Assembly (NCBI RefSeq): GCF_024199795.1 | Contig: NZ_JANADK010000001.1 | Span: 1,364,001-1,428,000, forward strand | DNA length: 64,000 bases | DNA from: Bradyrhizobium sp. CCGB01 | GTDB taxonomy: Bacteria > Pseudomonadota > Alphaproteobacteria > Rhizobiales > Xanthobacteraceae | Direction of reading: 5' to 3' | Shown: positions 1 to 8,577 of the stretch, piece after piece | Layout of the letters: each line of letters opens with the position of its first letter | Numbering within the stretch: the stretch's first letter is position 1 | Position numbers and translations under genes: made by a program | Notes under the pieces: generated by a model | What the model saw: the letters and a program-made list of their open reading frames with translations, nothing else | What the model was told of the DNA's origin: nothing | Database searches by the model: none

Positions 1-704
<704 letters not shown>

Positions 705-799
705 TCATCTCCTTATGACCGTTCAATGACGTGATCGATAACGCCTAATCTTCCCGCACAACGCGCTCTACGCGCTTGCGAGGGTTTTTTAGGGGCGGA

Positions 800-818
800 C
801 GCCCGGTTCGGCCGGGCG
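800..818. repeat. Short inverted repeat between tkt and gap
   Basis: Seven-base arms CGCCCGG (800-806) and CCGGGCG (812-818) flank a 5-base loop in the 170-bp tkt–gap spacer. Neither strand has a T-run directly after the stem, so it is not a convincing intrinsic terminator. It may be an mRNA hairpin between the two genes. Confidence 0.35.
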
Positions 819-871
819 GTGCTTGATCATATGAGAGATTACGTAGTCCTTTTTTTTGGCAAGCTCAACTC

Positions 872-2857
872 TCAGCTAACGCGCTTCAGCACGGCGTTAA
901 CCGCAGCCTCGGCGGTAATGCCGAAATGCTTGTAAAGATCCTTCGCCGGCGCGCTCGCACCGAACGAATGCATGCCGACGAATTCGCCATCCTGGCCGAT
1001 CACGGCGTCCCAGCCCCAGCGCACCGCGGCTTCGATCGCGACCTTCACCGGCGCGTTGCCGATGATCTCGGCACGCTTGGCTTCTGGTTGCGCTAACAAA
1101 AGCTCGAGCGAGGGCACCGAGACCACCCGTGACGCGATGCCGCGCTCGGCGAGCTGCTTCTGGGCGGCAACCGCGATCTCGACCTCGGAACCGGAAGCGA
1201 ACAGCGTCGCCCTGGCTTCGCCCTGGGCTGCGACCAGCTCGTAGGCGCCGGCCGCGCAGGGATTGTCGTTCGGCGCATTGGTGCGGAGCTGCGGCAGGTT
1301 CTGCCGCGTCAGGGCCAGCACCGTCGGGCCGTCGATGCGGTTGAGCGCGAGCTCCCAGCACTCGGCGACCTCGATGGCATCGCAGGGACGGAACACGCGC
1401 ATGTTCGGAATGGCGCGAAGTGCCGCGAGATGCTCGACCGGCTGGTGGGTCGGGCCGTCCTCGCCGAGGCCGATGGAATCGTGCGTCATCACGTAGACGA
1501 CGCCGGCGCCCATCAGCGCGGCAAGGCGCATCGCGGGACGCGCATAATCGGTGAACACCAGGAAGGTCGCGCCGTTCGGTGCGAAGCCGCCGTGCAGGAA
1601 GATGCCGTTCATCGCAGCCGCCATGCCGTGCTCGCGGATGCCGTAATGGATGAAGCGGCCCTTCGGCGTCTTGGCCGAGAACGCGGTCGCCGACTTCGCC
1701 TTGTTGTTGTTGGAGCCGGTGAGGTCGGCGGAGCCTGCGAGGAATTCCATCGGCATCGCGCCGGCGATGACTTCGATCACGGCTTCCGAGGATTTGCGGG
1801 TGGCCGCGGTCATCGGCTTTTCCAGCAGCTCCTTCTTGTACGCACGCACCGCCTTGGCGAGCGAAGCGGGACGCTCATGACGCAGACGGCGCTCGAACTC
1901 GGCACGCTTGCGGCTGCCGAGCTCGCCGAGCCGGCCCTCCCATTCCTGTCGTGCCGCCGCGCCGCGGCTGCCGGCTTCGCGCCAGGCCTTCAGCACGTCG
2001 TCCGGCACCGAGAACGGCTCGAGCGAGATGCCGAGATTTTCCTTGGCGGCCTTGAGCTCGTCGGCGCCGAGCGCCTCGCCATGCGCCTTCGCGGTGCCGG
2101 CCTTATGCGGCGCGCCGAAGCCGATGGTGGTGCGGCAGGCGATCAGCGTCGGCTTGTTGGACTTTTGCGCGCGGGTGATCGCAGCGGCGATCGCGGCCTG
2201 GTCGTGGCCGTCGATCTTCTCGGCGGCCCAGCCGGCGGACTTGAAGCGCTTCACCTGGTCGACCGAATCCGCAATCGAGGTCGGTCCGTCGATCGAGATG
2301 CCGTTGTCGTCATAGAGCACGATCAGCTTGCCGAGCTTCCAGTGCCCAGCCATCGCGATCGCTTCCTGCGACACGCCTTCCATCAGGTCGCCGTCGGAGG
2401 CGAGCACATAGGTGTGGTGATCGACGATCTTCTTGCCGAACTCGGCGGCGAGCATCTTCTCGGCGAGCGCCATGCCGACCGCGGTCGAGATGCCCTGGCC
2501 GAGCGGGCCGGTGGTGGTCTCGATGCCCTTGGTGTGGAAGTTCTCGGGATGGCCCGGGGTCAAGCCGCCGAGCTGCCGGAACTGCTTGATCTGGTCCAGC
2601 GTCATGCCGGCATTGCCGGTCAGGTACAGCAGCGAATAGAGCAGCATCGAGCCGTGACCGGCCGAGAGCACGAAGCGGTCGCGGTCCGGCCAATCAATTG
2701 CGGCAGCATCGTATTTCAGGAATTGCGTGAACAGCACCGTGGCGATGTCGGCGGCGCCCATCGGCAGGCCGGGATGGCCCGATTTCGCCTTCTCGACAGC
2801 GTCCATCGAGAGGCCACGGATCGCGTTGGCCATACGGGTGTGGTCGACTTGCGTCAT
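872..2857 (-). CDS. tkt: Transketolase
   Basis: ThDP-dependent transfer of two-carbon ketol units in the pentose phosphate and Calvin cycles; cytoplasmic. The 661-residue product starting MTQVDHTRM has the family's length and order: N-terminal ThDP-binding domain with [10 protein letters not shown] and the GDG element in [14 protein letters not shown], central pyrimidine-binding domain with [17 protein letters not shown], and C-terminal domain with [13 protein letters not shown]. An in-frame extension to 2977 exists, but its 40 residues are Arg/Ala/Pro-rich and unlike the family, so the start at 2857 is preferred. It precedes gap on the same strand, linking two sugar-phosphate enzymes in one likely transcript. 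Confidence 0.97.
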   Translation of the reverse strand: MTQVDHTRMANAIRGLSMDAVEKAKSGHPGLPMGAADIATVLFTQFLKYDAAAIDWPDRDRFVLSAGHGSMLLYSLLYLTGNAGMTLDQIKQFRQLGGLTPGHPENFHTKGIETTTGPLGQGISTAVGMALAEKMLAAEFGKKIVDHHTYVLASDGDLMEGVSQEAIAMAGHWKLGKLIVLYDDNGISIDGPTSIADSVDQVKRFKSAGWAAEKIDGHDQAAIAAAITRAQKSNKPTLIACRTTIGFGAPHKAGTAKAHGEALGADELKAAKENLGISLEPFSVPDDVLKAWREAGSRGAAARQEWEGRLGELGSRKRAEFERRLRHERPASLAKAVRAYKKELLEKPMTAATRKSSEAVIEVIAGAMPMEFLAGSADLTGSNNNKAKSATAFSAKTPKGRFIHYGIREHGMAAAMNGIFLHGGFAPNGATFLVFTDYARPAMRLAALMGAGVVYVMTHDSIGLGEDGPTHQPVEHLAALRAIPNMRVFRPCDAIEVAECWELALNRIDGPTVLALTRQNLPQLRTNAPNDNPCAAGAYELVAAQGEARATLFASGSEVEIAVAAQKQLAERGIASRVVSVPSLELLLAQPEAKRAEIIGNAPVKVAIEAAVRWGWDAVIGQDGEFVGMHSFGASAPAKDLYKHFGITAEAAVNAVLKRVS

Positions 2858-3154
2858 GTCTGAAATCCGTCTGAAATGAGGCGCTTGGCGGGTGGTGCGG
2901 GCCGCGCGGGGAGCCTGGCGGCCACGGAAAGGTCGGGCTGGGATAGCACCTCGGTTCCGGGAGTCCAAGGCAATCAAACGTCGGTTTGGCCGTAAAAGTT
3001 GCTTAGCAGTGCATAGTTTCGCGGCGGCGTTGCGCTTCGCTAGCTTGCCACGTAAATTTCTGCTTCTAACCGCTTGCCGAACCGAGTCTTTTGCCGGACG
3101 GCAAGCTCCAGGGTAAAGGCCACTGGGTAGGCCACAGGTTCCGCCGCTGACTGC

Positions 3155-3475
3155 ATGAACGATCGCGTGTCCAACAGCTCTGCCATGACGGAGTCATCCG
3201 CCGTCGAGATCGAGATCGCGACCCGCAGACTCATGGCGGCGCTCGACTCGCTCGAAAGCGCGGTGGAGCGGCGGCGCGACGCCGACCGCGACGAGAACGA
3301 ACTCGCGGCGCGAATCCAGGCGCTGGGCGCGGATCGTTCGCGGCTCGCCGACGAGCTCGACGGCGCGTTGGTGAAGGCGCGCAAGCTCGAGCGCACCAAT
3401 CGCGAGATCTCCGATCGGCTGGATTCTGCGATCGTCACGATACGCTCGGTGCTCGATACCGGAGAGGACGGATGA
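3155..3475 (+). CDS. DUF4164-type small coiled-coil protein
   Basis: A 106-residue protein of unknown function. It is almost entirely charged heptad-like helix ([20 protein letters not shown]), so a coiled coil is predicted, with no signal peptide or membrane segment. Small proteins of this kind (DUF4164) commonly sit immediately upstream of zapA in Rhizobiales. The stop overlaps the zapA start by four bases (ATGA), implying translational coupling. The first Met is at 3155; a second in-frame ATG at 3185 ([10 protein letters not shown]) is an equally good start, since neither has a strong Shine-Dalgarno sequence. By position it may work with ZapA in division; that is inference. Confidence 0.8.
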   Translation: MNDRVSNSSAMTESSAVEIEIATRRLMAALDSLESAVERRRDADRDENELAARIQALGADRSRLADELDGALVKARKLERTNREISDRLDSAIVTIRSVLDTGEDG

Positions 3476-3855
3476 GCCACATCAACGTCACCATCAACGG
3501 CCGGCAATACCGCATGGCCTGCGAGGAGGGCCAGGAGGTGCGGCTGCTGAAGCTCGCCGAAAGCCTGGAGACGCGGATCCAGTCGCTGCGCGGAAAATTC
3601 GGCGAGATCGGCGATGCGCGCCTCACCGTGATGGCGGCGCTGACCGTCTGCGACGAGCTGGTCGATGTCGGCAACCGCGTCCGCACCATGGAGCAGGAGT
3701 TGACCGAGCTGCGGGATTTCCGCAATGCCGCCGTCGAGCGCGCCCGGCTGACCCAGACCGCGGTGGTGAACGCCCTGAACGCCGCGGCCGAGCGCATCGA
3801 GAAGTCGACCCAGGTCCTGAACCGGACCGTCGGCAACGGCATCGCGATCGGGTAG
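3472..3855 (+). CDS. zapA: Cell division protein ZapA
   Basis: ZapA binds and bundles FtsZ filaments to stabilise the Z-ring in the cytoplasm. The 127-residue product starts [20 protein letters not shown], the N-terminal beta-hairpin typical of ZapA, followed by a long helix (LLKLAESLETRIQSLR, LTVMAALTVCDELVD) that forms the tetramer coiled coil. Length is normal for alphaproteobacteria. The start overlaps the upstream DUF4164 gene by four bases. Downstream lie intergenic palindromes and then the 6S RNA gene and fau: the zapA–ssrS–fau arrangement is conserved widely in proteobacteria and supports both calls. Confidence 0.93.
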   Translation: MSHINVTINGRQYRMACEEGQEVRLLKLAESLETRIQSLRGKFGEIGDARLTVMAALTVCDELVDVGNRVRTMEQELTELRDFRNAAVERARLTQTAVVNALNAAAERIEKSTQVLNRTVGNGIAIG

Positions 3856-3943
3856 GGACTGCTGCCACGCGGGCGGTGCGCTCGCTCCCCCGCTCGCGGG
3901 GGAAGCTATCGCGTACGAGCTTGGCGGGGCCTGAGCGAGCGCC

Positions 3944-4073
3944 TCGTCCTTCGAGACGACCGCTCCGCGGTCTCCTCGGGATGAGGCTGATCGGCAGCTT
4001 TGCCCGTAAAAATTGCTGCTAAGCACTCAGTCCTCATCCTGAGGAGCCCGCAAAGCGGGCGTCTCGAAGGATG
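3944..4073. repeat. Pair of inverted palindromic repeat units (CCTTCGAGACG/GATGAGG family)
   Basis: Two units of the same family lie head to head: 3944-3987 reads CCTTCGAGACG ... GGATGAGG and 4030-4073 is its near-perfect reverse complement (CCTCATCCTGAGGAG ... CGTCTCGAAGGATG). Each unit contains its own GC-rich hairpin (CCGCTCCGCGG; CCCGCAAAGCGGG). A second pair of the same family is at 23151-23263. This is an extragenic palindromic element of the REP/RPE kind; no coding capacity. Confidence 0.8.
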
Positions 4074-4127
4074 GCCGCATAAGAGCTTCGCGCCACTGGC
4101 GATTCGTCAGTATCGTTGTTAGATTGC

Positions 4128-4296
4128 CCCGGCGAGGCTGCGACGTGCGTCAGGAGCCATATATCCCCGGGGCCTTATCGATCCTTTAGGGAACTGTCCC
4201 TGGCCGGGCCCGTGGGCTCGGACATATGGTGCCCACCTACTTTCGTAGGGAACTCCGGGATCGAGTGCTTCAACGGCGTCCGCGGCTTCGCACTGT
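4128..4296 (+). ncRNA. ssrS: 6S RNA
   Basis: 6S RNA mimics an open promoter and sequesters sigma-70 RNA polymerase in stationary phase. Evidence is position and fold. The segment lies between zapA and fau, the conserved ssrS site. A long closing stem pairs 4132-4145 (GCGAGGCTGCGACG) with 4277-4291 (CGTCCGCGGCTTCGC), with two G-U pairs and one bulge, leaving an internal region of about 130 nt with opposing unpaired stretches around 4165-4200 and 4215-4255, as expected for the central bubble. The T-rich stretch from 4294 could end transcription. The ends are approximate by several bases. A covariance-model search was not possible here. Confidence 0.8.
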
Positions 4297-4349
4297 TTCT
4301 TCCTTCTGGTTCGTGCCTGTCGAAATGACTGCGGCCTGTTCAGTAGATG

Positions 4350-4490
4350 TCATGCCCCGCCGAGTGCGCAATTGCGCACGGAGGACCGGGGCATCCAGTA
4401 CGCCGCGGCCTTTGTGTGAATCACCACCGCCTCTGGAATACTGGATCACCCGCCCCAGTGCGCAAGGGCGCACAAGACGGGTGGTGACGT
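4350..4490. repeat. Composite palindromic repeat between 6S RNA and fau
   Basis: Two GC-rich stem-loops: 4352-4394 (arms ATGCCCC/GGGGCAT, with an internal palindrome TGCGCAATTGCGCA) and 4446-4487 (arms TCACCCG/CGGGTGGTGA with GTGCGC/GCGCAC inside). They are joined by a short linker (CCAGTACGCCGCGG ... TGGAATACTGGAT) whose ends are themselves roughly complementary. The layout is that of a dispersed extragenic repeat rather than a gene. It fills the space just upstream of fau and may appear in its leader. Confidence 0.65.
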
Positions 4491-4505
4491 GGGGGACCAA
4501 AGCGC

Positions 4506-5102
4506 ATGTCGAATTCGAAAGCCGAGCTCCGTGCCAAAGCCCTCGCGGCGCGCGACGCGCTCAGCGAGAAGAAGCGCACCGCCGCCGCAACGAAGCTCGC
4601 CAAGCGCGGGCTGCCGTTCGATCTCGTGCCCGGCAGCATTGTCTCCGGCTATTCCCCGATCCGCAGCGAGATCGATCCGCTGCCGCTGATGAAGAAGCTC
4701 GCCGAGGAGGGCGCAAGGCTGGCGCTGCCCTGCGTCACCGCGCGCGGCCAGTCGCTGATCTTTCGCATCTTCCACCCGAACGACCGCCTGATGCTCGGCC
4801 CGCTCGGCATTCCCGAGCCGTCGCCGGCAGCAAGCGAAGTCATTCCGGACATCATGCTGACGCCGCTCGCGGCCTTTGATCGTCTCGGCCATCGCATCGG
4901 CTATGGCGCGGGACATTACGACCACACCTTCGCTCATCTGCGCAAGGCCAAGCAGATCGTCGGCATCGGGCTCGCTTTTGCAGCGCAGGAAATCAAGGCG
5001 GTTCCGGCACTATCCCACGACGTGGCGCTGGATTATGTGCTAACGGAATCGGACGTGTTCGATTTCCGGAGTTCTGAAGTTGCGCATTCTCTTCGTGGGT
5101 GA
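4506..5102 (+). CDS. fau: 5-formyltetrahydrofolate cyclo-ligase
   Basis: ATP-dependent conversion of 5-formyl-THF to 5,10-methenyl-THF in one-carbon metabolism; cytoplasmic. The 198-residue product has the family's Lys-rich N-terminus (MSNSKAELRAKALAARDAL), the substrate region SGYSPIRSEIDPLPLM and the C-terminal Gly-rich signature GYGAGHYDHTF (usual form GYGxGYYD). The gene follows the 6S RNA gene, a linkage kept from E. coli (ygfA) to Rhizobiales. Its 3' end overlaps the next gene by 23 bases, so the two are very likely co-translated. Confidence 0.93.
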   Translation: MSNSKAELRAKALAARDALSEKKRTAAATKLAKRGLPFDLVPGSIVSGYSPIRSEIDPLPLMKKLAEEGARLALPCVTARGQSLIFRIFHPNDRLMLGPLGIPEPSPAASEVIPDIMLTPLAAFDRLGHRIGYGAGHYDHTFAHLRKAKQIVGIGLAFAAQEIKAVPALSHDVALDYVLTESDVFDFRSSEVAHSLRG

Positions 5103-5904
5103 TGTCGTCGGCCGTAGTGGCCGCAACGCCATCGCCGAATATCTGCCCGGCATGGTCAAGGACTGGTCGCTCGATCTCGTCGTCGTCAACGGCGAGAATT
5201 CCGCCGGCGGCTTCGGCATCACGGAAGCGATCTATCAGGAGTTTATCGATGCCGGGGCCGACGCGGTGACGCTCGGCAATCACTCCTGGGACCAGCGTGA
5301 AGCCCTGGTGTTCATCGAGCGCGCCGAGCGCCTAGTGCGGCCCGCGAATTATCCGCGCGGCACGCCCGGCCGCGGCGCCGCGCTGGTCGAGACCAAGAAC
5401 GGCAAGCATGCGCTCGTCGTCAACGCGCTCGGCCGCGTCTTCATGACCCCGTTCGACGATCCCTTTGCGGCGCTGGAGCGCGAGCTCGGCGCCTGTCCGC
5501 TCGGCGTTGCCGCCGACGCCATCGTCGTCGATTTCCATTGCGAGGCGACCAGCGAGAAGCAAGGCATCGGCTTCTTCTGCGACGGCCGCGCCAGTCTCGT
5601 CGTCGGCACGCACACCCATGTGCCGACCGCAGACCACCAGATCCTCACCGGCGGCACCGCCTACATGACCGATGCCGGCATGACCGGCGATTACGACTCC
5701 ATCATCGGCATGCAGAAGGAAGAGCCGCTGCGCAGGTTCACGTCGGGAATTCCGTCGGGCCGCTTCGAGCCGGCGGCGGGTGTTGCGACGTTGAGCGGCG
5801 TTGCCGTGGAGACGGATGACGCGACAGGGCTCGCACTGAAGATTGCGCCCGTGCGCGTCGGCGGAAGGCTGGAGCCGGCTACGCCGAAGTTCTGGTTGAG
5901 CTGA
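5080..5904 (+). CDS. YmdB/TIGR00282-type metallophosphoesterase
   Basis: Dinuclear-metal phosphodiesterase family; Bacillus YmdB hydrolyses cyclic nucleotides, and the alphaproteobacterial members are uncharacterised to my knowledge. The 274-residue product starts MRILFVGDVVGRSGR with the family's metal motifs in order: GDVVGR, NGENSAGG, GNHSWDQ, DFHCEATSEK, GTHTHVPTAD and DAGMTGDYDSIIG. The start is TTG at 5080, chosen because the family begins exactly at MRILFVGD and a GGAG lies 9-12 bases upstream. It overlaps fau by 23 bases. The cytoplasmic location is inferred from the lack of any signal sequence. Confidence 0.92.
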   Translation: MRILFVGDVVGRSGRNAIAEYLPGMVKDWSLDLVVVNGENSAGGFGITEAIYQEFIDAGADAVTLGNHSWDQREALVFIERAERLVRPANYPRGTPGRGAALVETKNGKHALVVNALGRVFMTPFDDPFAALERELGACPLGVAADAIVVDFHCEATSEKQGIGFFCDGRASLVVGTHTHVPTADHQILTGGTAYMTDAGMTGDYDSIIGMQKEEPLRRFTSGIPSGRFEPAAGVATLSGVAVETDDATGLALKIAPVRVGGRLEPATPKFWLS

Positions 5905-5929
5905 GCGGCCGCGCCTCACCTTCGGAATC

Positions 5930-6018
5930 GTAGGGTGGGCAAAGGCGCACTTGCGCCGTGCCCACGATCTTTCTCGATCGTTAAAGGTGGTGGGCACGCT
6001 TCGCTTTGCCCACCCTAC
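5930..6018. repeat. 89-bp palindromic element, copy 1 (GTAGGGTGGGCAAAG family)
   Basis: Perfect 15-base terminal inverted repeats GTAGGGTGGGCAAAG (5930-5944) and CTTTGCCCACCCTAC (6004-6018), with further pairing inside (CGTGCCCACG / GTGGGCACG). A second copy, 91 bp, is at 13006-13096. It lies between the convergent ymdB-like and cobW-like genes and could fold into a long hairpin on either transcript. The structure resembles a small non-autonomous mobile element or REP-type repeat. Confidence 0.85.
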
Positions 6019-6045
6019 GATACCGCGGTCGCGGAGGGACATTCC

Positions 6046-7131
6046 TCACGCCGCCGCGCGGACCGCCTGCCAGAGCTCGAGCACGTCCGCACGCGCGATG
6101 CCGCGTGTGATGAACACGATGCGTGAGCGGCGATCGCTGTCGGGCCAGGCAGCCAGCGCCACCGGCGGATGGAAGACGTGGTGAACGCCGTGGATCACGA
6201 TCGGCGTCGGCTCGCCATGGAGATTGAGAATTCCCTTCACGCGCAGCAAGTCCTCACCGCGCGCGTTGCGCAGATACGCAAGCCAGTGCGTCACGGCCAT
6301 CCAGTCGAGCGGCTCGTCGAACGCCAGCACGAAGCTGGCGATCGACGCATCGTGATCATGATGGCCATGGTCATGGTGCGCGTGATGATCGTGATGCGAA
6401 TGACCGGCGTGCGCATGTGATTCCGCGAAGGCCCGCTCGTTGAGCCAGCGCTCAACGTCTATCCTTTTCAATTCGGGATCGATCAGGCCGGCGCCGAATA
6501 GCTGCGCAGGATCGATCTCGCCGTGACTGACGCTTTCGATTCTGGCGCCGGGATTGAGCCGCCGCAGGCGCAGCTCCAGCGCCGCGATGCTCTCGACCAG
6601 ATCGCTCTTGGTGATCAACAGCCGGTCGGCCAACGCCACCTGCTTCACCGCCTCATATTGCCGATCGAGCTGATGCGGCGCGTTGACCGCATCGACCGTG
6701 GTCACGACCGTGTCGAGCCGCAGGAAGTGCGAGACGAGTGGGTTGTTGAGCAGCAGCTGCACGATCGGCGCGGGGTCGGCGAGACCGGTGGTCTCGACCA
6801 GGATACGGCGGAACGGCGGAATCTCGCCGCGGTCCCGCTTCACCAGGAGATCTCGCAGCGTCTGCTCCAGATCGCTGCGGATGGTGCAGCAGATGCAACC
6901 GCTTGCGAGCACGGCGACCTCGCCGTCGACGCGCTCGACCAGAAGATGATCGAGACTGACCTCGCCATACTCGTTGATGATGACGGCGCTGTCCTTCATG
7001 CCGTCGTGGCGCAGCAGGCGATTGAGCAATGTCGTCTTGCCGCTGCCGAGAAAGCCGGTGATCAGCGAGACCGGAAGTCGCTGCGCGGATTTGTCACTTT
7101 CGAAAAGGCTCATGGGAAGCTCTCGCGCCAT
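6046..7131 (-). CDS. CobW/G3E-family GTPase (COG0523 metallochaperone)
   Basis: P-loop GTPase thought to deliver metal, often Zn or Co, to client enzymes in the cytoplasm. The 361-residue product shows the G3E order: Walker A GFLGSGKTT (26-34), the metal-binding GCICC motif (Cys79, Cys81, Cys82), the G-domain switch ETTGLADPAP, base recognition TKSD (175-178), a His/Asp-rich linker with about 14 His between 239 and 260, and the CobW C-terminal domain (LLRVKGILNLHGEPTPIVIHG). An alternative start at 7113 (MSLFESDK) is possible. There is no cobalamin gene nearby, so a cobalt role is not supported. The His-rich loop suggests metal storage or sensing, which is inference. Confidence 0.9.
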   Translation of the reverse strand: MARELPMSLFESDKSAQRLPVSLITGFLGSGKTTLLNRLLRHDGMKDSAVIINEYGEVSLDHLLVERVDGEVAVLASGCICCTIRSDLEQTLRDLLVKRDRGEIPPFRRILVETTGLADPAPIVQLLLNNPLVSHFLRLDTVVTTVDAVNAPHQLDRQYEAVKQVALADRLLITKSDLVESIAALELRLRRLNPGARIESVSHGEIDPAQLFGAGLIDPELKRIDVERWLNERAFAESHAHAGHSHHDHHAHHDHGHHDHDASIASFVLAFDEPLDWMAVTHWLAYLRNARGEDLLRVKGILNLHGEPTPIVIHGVHHVFHPPVALAAWPDSDRRSRIVFITRGIARADVLELWQAVRAAA

Positions 7132-7196
7132 CAGTCTTAATTTTGTCGCTGGACAACAGCGTAGCGGAGGAGGAGGGTACCCGAAACAATTTTAGA

Positions 7197-7214
7197 GTCA
7201 GATCTTGTTCTGAC
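7197..7214. promoter_or_regulatory. Possible operator or hairpin upstream of the cyclase gene
   Basis: Inverted repeat GTCAGA (7197-7202) and TCTGAC (7209-7214) with a 6-base spacer, about 20 bp before the ATG at 7234 and just ahead of its GGGAGGG ribosome-binding site. The position would let a bound protein or an RNA hairpin affect expression of the cyclase-family gene. Short, so chance is not excluded. Confidence 0.3.
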
Positions 7215-7233
7215 CACAACCAGGGAGGGTGCA

Positions 7234-8331
7234 ATGTCTAATGAGATCAACGACGTAGATCAAGATGCCAGCGGCGCCACGACCGACCGCCGGACCTTGC
7301 TCCGCACCGCGGGCATCGCCGGCGTCGCTGGCGCGGCGCTCGCCGGCTCGATGCACGGCAAGTTCTCGCTCGCGCCGATCAGCCAGGCCCAGGCGCAGAC
7401 TGCCACCTCCATGCCCAAGAACGTCGACAAGCCATGGTGGCCCTCGAAATGGGGCAAGGATGACGAGTCCGGCGCATCCAACCACATGACCCCGGCGAAG
7501 GTCCTCGACGCGGCGAAATGGATCAAGGACGGCAAGATCTACAAGATCGGTCGCGTCTACGAGGCCGCGATGCCGCTGTTCGGCGCGCGTGTGTTCGCGC
7601 TGCGCATTCCCGGCAGCCCGACCGGCGGCCCGTTCGGCGACAACAAGCTCGTGTATCACGACGAGTTTCTTGCGACCGAGATCGGCCAGACCGGCACGCA
7701 GTTCGACGGTCTTGGTCACATCGGCATCCAGATGGGCAAGGAGGGCGACAAGAGCGAGATGCGATTCTACAACGGCTTCACAGCGGCCGAGATCAGCGAC
7801 GCCTACGGCCTGAAGAAGCTCGGCATCGAGAAGCTCAAGCCGATCTTCACCCGCGCGCATCTGATCGACATGGTCGCCCTCAAGGGCGGCATGATGGATG
7901 CGGGGCAGGAGATCTCCTCAGCCGACATCAAGGCGGGGCTGGCGAAGCAGAACATCCCCGAGAGCGACATCAAGCCCGGCGACGCGATCATGTTCCACAC
8001 CGGCTGGGGCTCGCTCTGGATGAAGAACAATGATCGCTTCAACAGCGGAGAGCCGGGCATCGGCCTCGACGCTGCCAAATGGATCGTCGAGAAGGATCTC
8101 GCGCTCACGGGGGCCGACACCTGGGCCGTCGAGGTGGTGCCCAATCCCGACAAGACGCTCGCCTTCGTGGTCCACGCCGAGCTGCAAACCAAGAACGGCA
8201 TCCACAACCACGAGAACCTGATCTTCGACGAGCTGATCGCCGACAAGAAATACCAGTTCGTCTATAGTTTCACCCCGGCCCCGATCAAGGGCGCTACGGG
8301 AAGCAACGGCTGCCCGATCGCGATTACGTGA
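7234..8331 (+). CDS. Tat-exported cyclase-family (PF04199-like) hydrolase
   Basis: Member of the metal-dependent cyclase/kynurenine-formamidase-like superfamily; substrate unknown. The 365-residue product starts with a twin-arginine leader (TDRRTLLRTAGIAGVAG, RR at 19-20), so export folded to the periplasm is predicted. The mature part has the superfamily core: VYEAAMPLFGARVFALRI, then QTGTQFDGLGHIG (Gln156, Asp158, His162) where classical members have HxGTHxDxxxH, and later FHTGWGSLW and HAELQTKNGIHNHEN. The Gln in place of a metal-site His is notable. A strong ribosome-binding site precedes the ATG at 7234. It stands alone between a minus-strand GTPase and a minus-strand cytochrome operon. 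Confidence 0.85.
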   Translation: MSNEINDVDQDASGATTDRRTLLRTAGIAGVAGAALAGSMHGKFSLAPISQAQAQTATSMPKNVDKPWWPSKWGKDDESGASNHMTPAKVLDAAKWIKDGKIYKIGRVYEAAMPLFGARVFALRIPGSPTGGPFGDNKLVYHDEFLATEIGQTGTQFDGLGHIGIQMGKEGDKSEMRFYNGFTAAEISDAYGLKKLGIEKLKPIFTRAHLIDMVALKGGMMDAGQEISSADIKAGLAKQNIPESDIKPGDAIMFHTGWGSLWMKNNDRFNSGEPGIGLDAAKWIVEKDLALTGADTWAVEVVPNPDKTLAFVVHAELQTKNGIHNHENLIFDELIADKKYQFVYSFTPAPIKGATGSNGCPIAIT

Positions 8332-8411
8332 GGGGATGCGTCGGCGCGGGTGGGAGAAGCCCGCGCCGAAGTTTTGGTTGGGCTGAATTCTTCGAGCGGC
8401 ATTCACCGTGC

Positions 8412-8557
8412 ACCCTCGCCCCTTGTGGGAGAGGGTGGCTCGCCGCGAAGCGGCGAGCCGGGTGAGGGGTCTCTCTCCACGAGTTCGCATCGTGCAAATG
8501 GAAAGAGACCCCTCATCCGGCGCTTCGCGCCACCTTCTCCCACAAGGGGAGAAGGGG
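8412..8557. repeat. Paired palindromic repeat, uninterrupted copy (GTGGGAGAGGGTGG family)
   Basis: Unit 8413-8474 (CCCTTGTGGGAGAGGGTGG, hairpin CTCGCCGC/GCGGCGAG, GGTGAGGGGTCTCT) faces inverted unit 8504-8557 (AGAGACCCCTCATCC, hairpin GGCGCTTCGCGCC, CTTCTCCCACAAGGGGAGAA), so the whole element can fold into one long cruciform or RNA stem. A second copy at 12921-13205 is split by a different repeat. It occupies most of the convergent gap between the cyclase gene and the cytochrome c gene, and there is no other content there. Confidence 0.8.
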
Positions 8558-8577
8558 CACCTGTTTTGTTGCAATAG

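Noticed and set aside
1430..2863. Long plus-strand open frame (477 codons) opposite tkt
   Set aside because: It is the antisense of transketolase; the translated protein is Arg/Gly/Ala/His-rich with no family pattern, as expected for a GC-rich shadow frame.
2858..2977. N-terminal extension of transketolase by 40 residues
   Set aside because: The added residues are Arg/Ala/Pro-rich and absent from the family, and the normal start at MTQVDHTRM gives full length.
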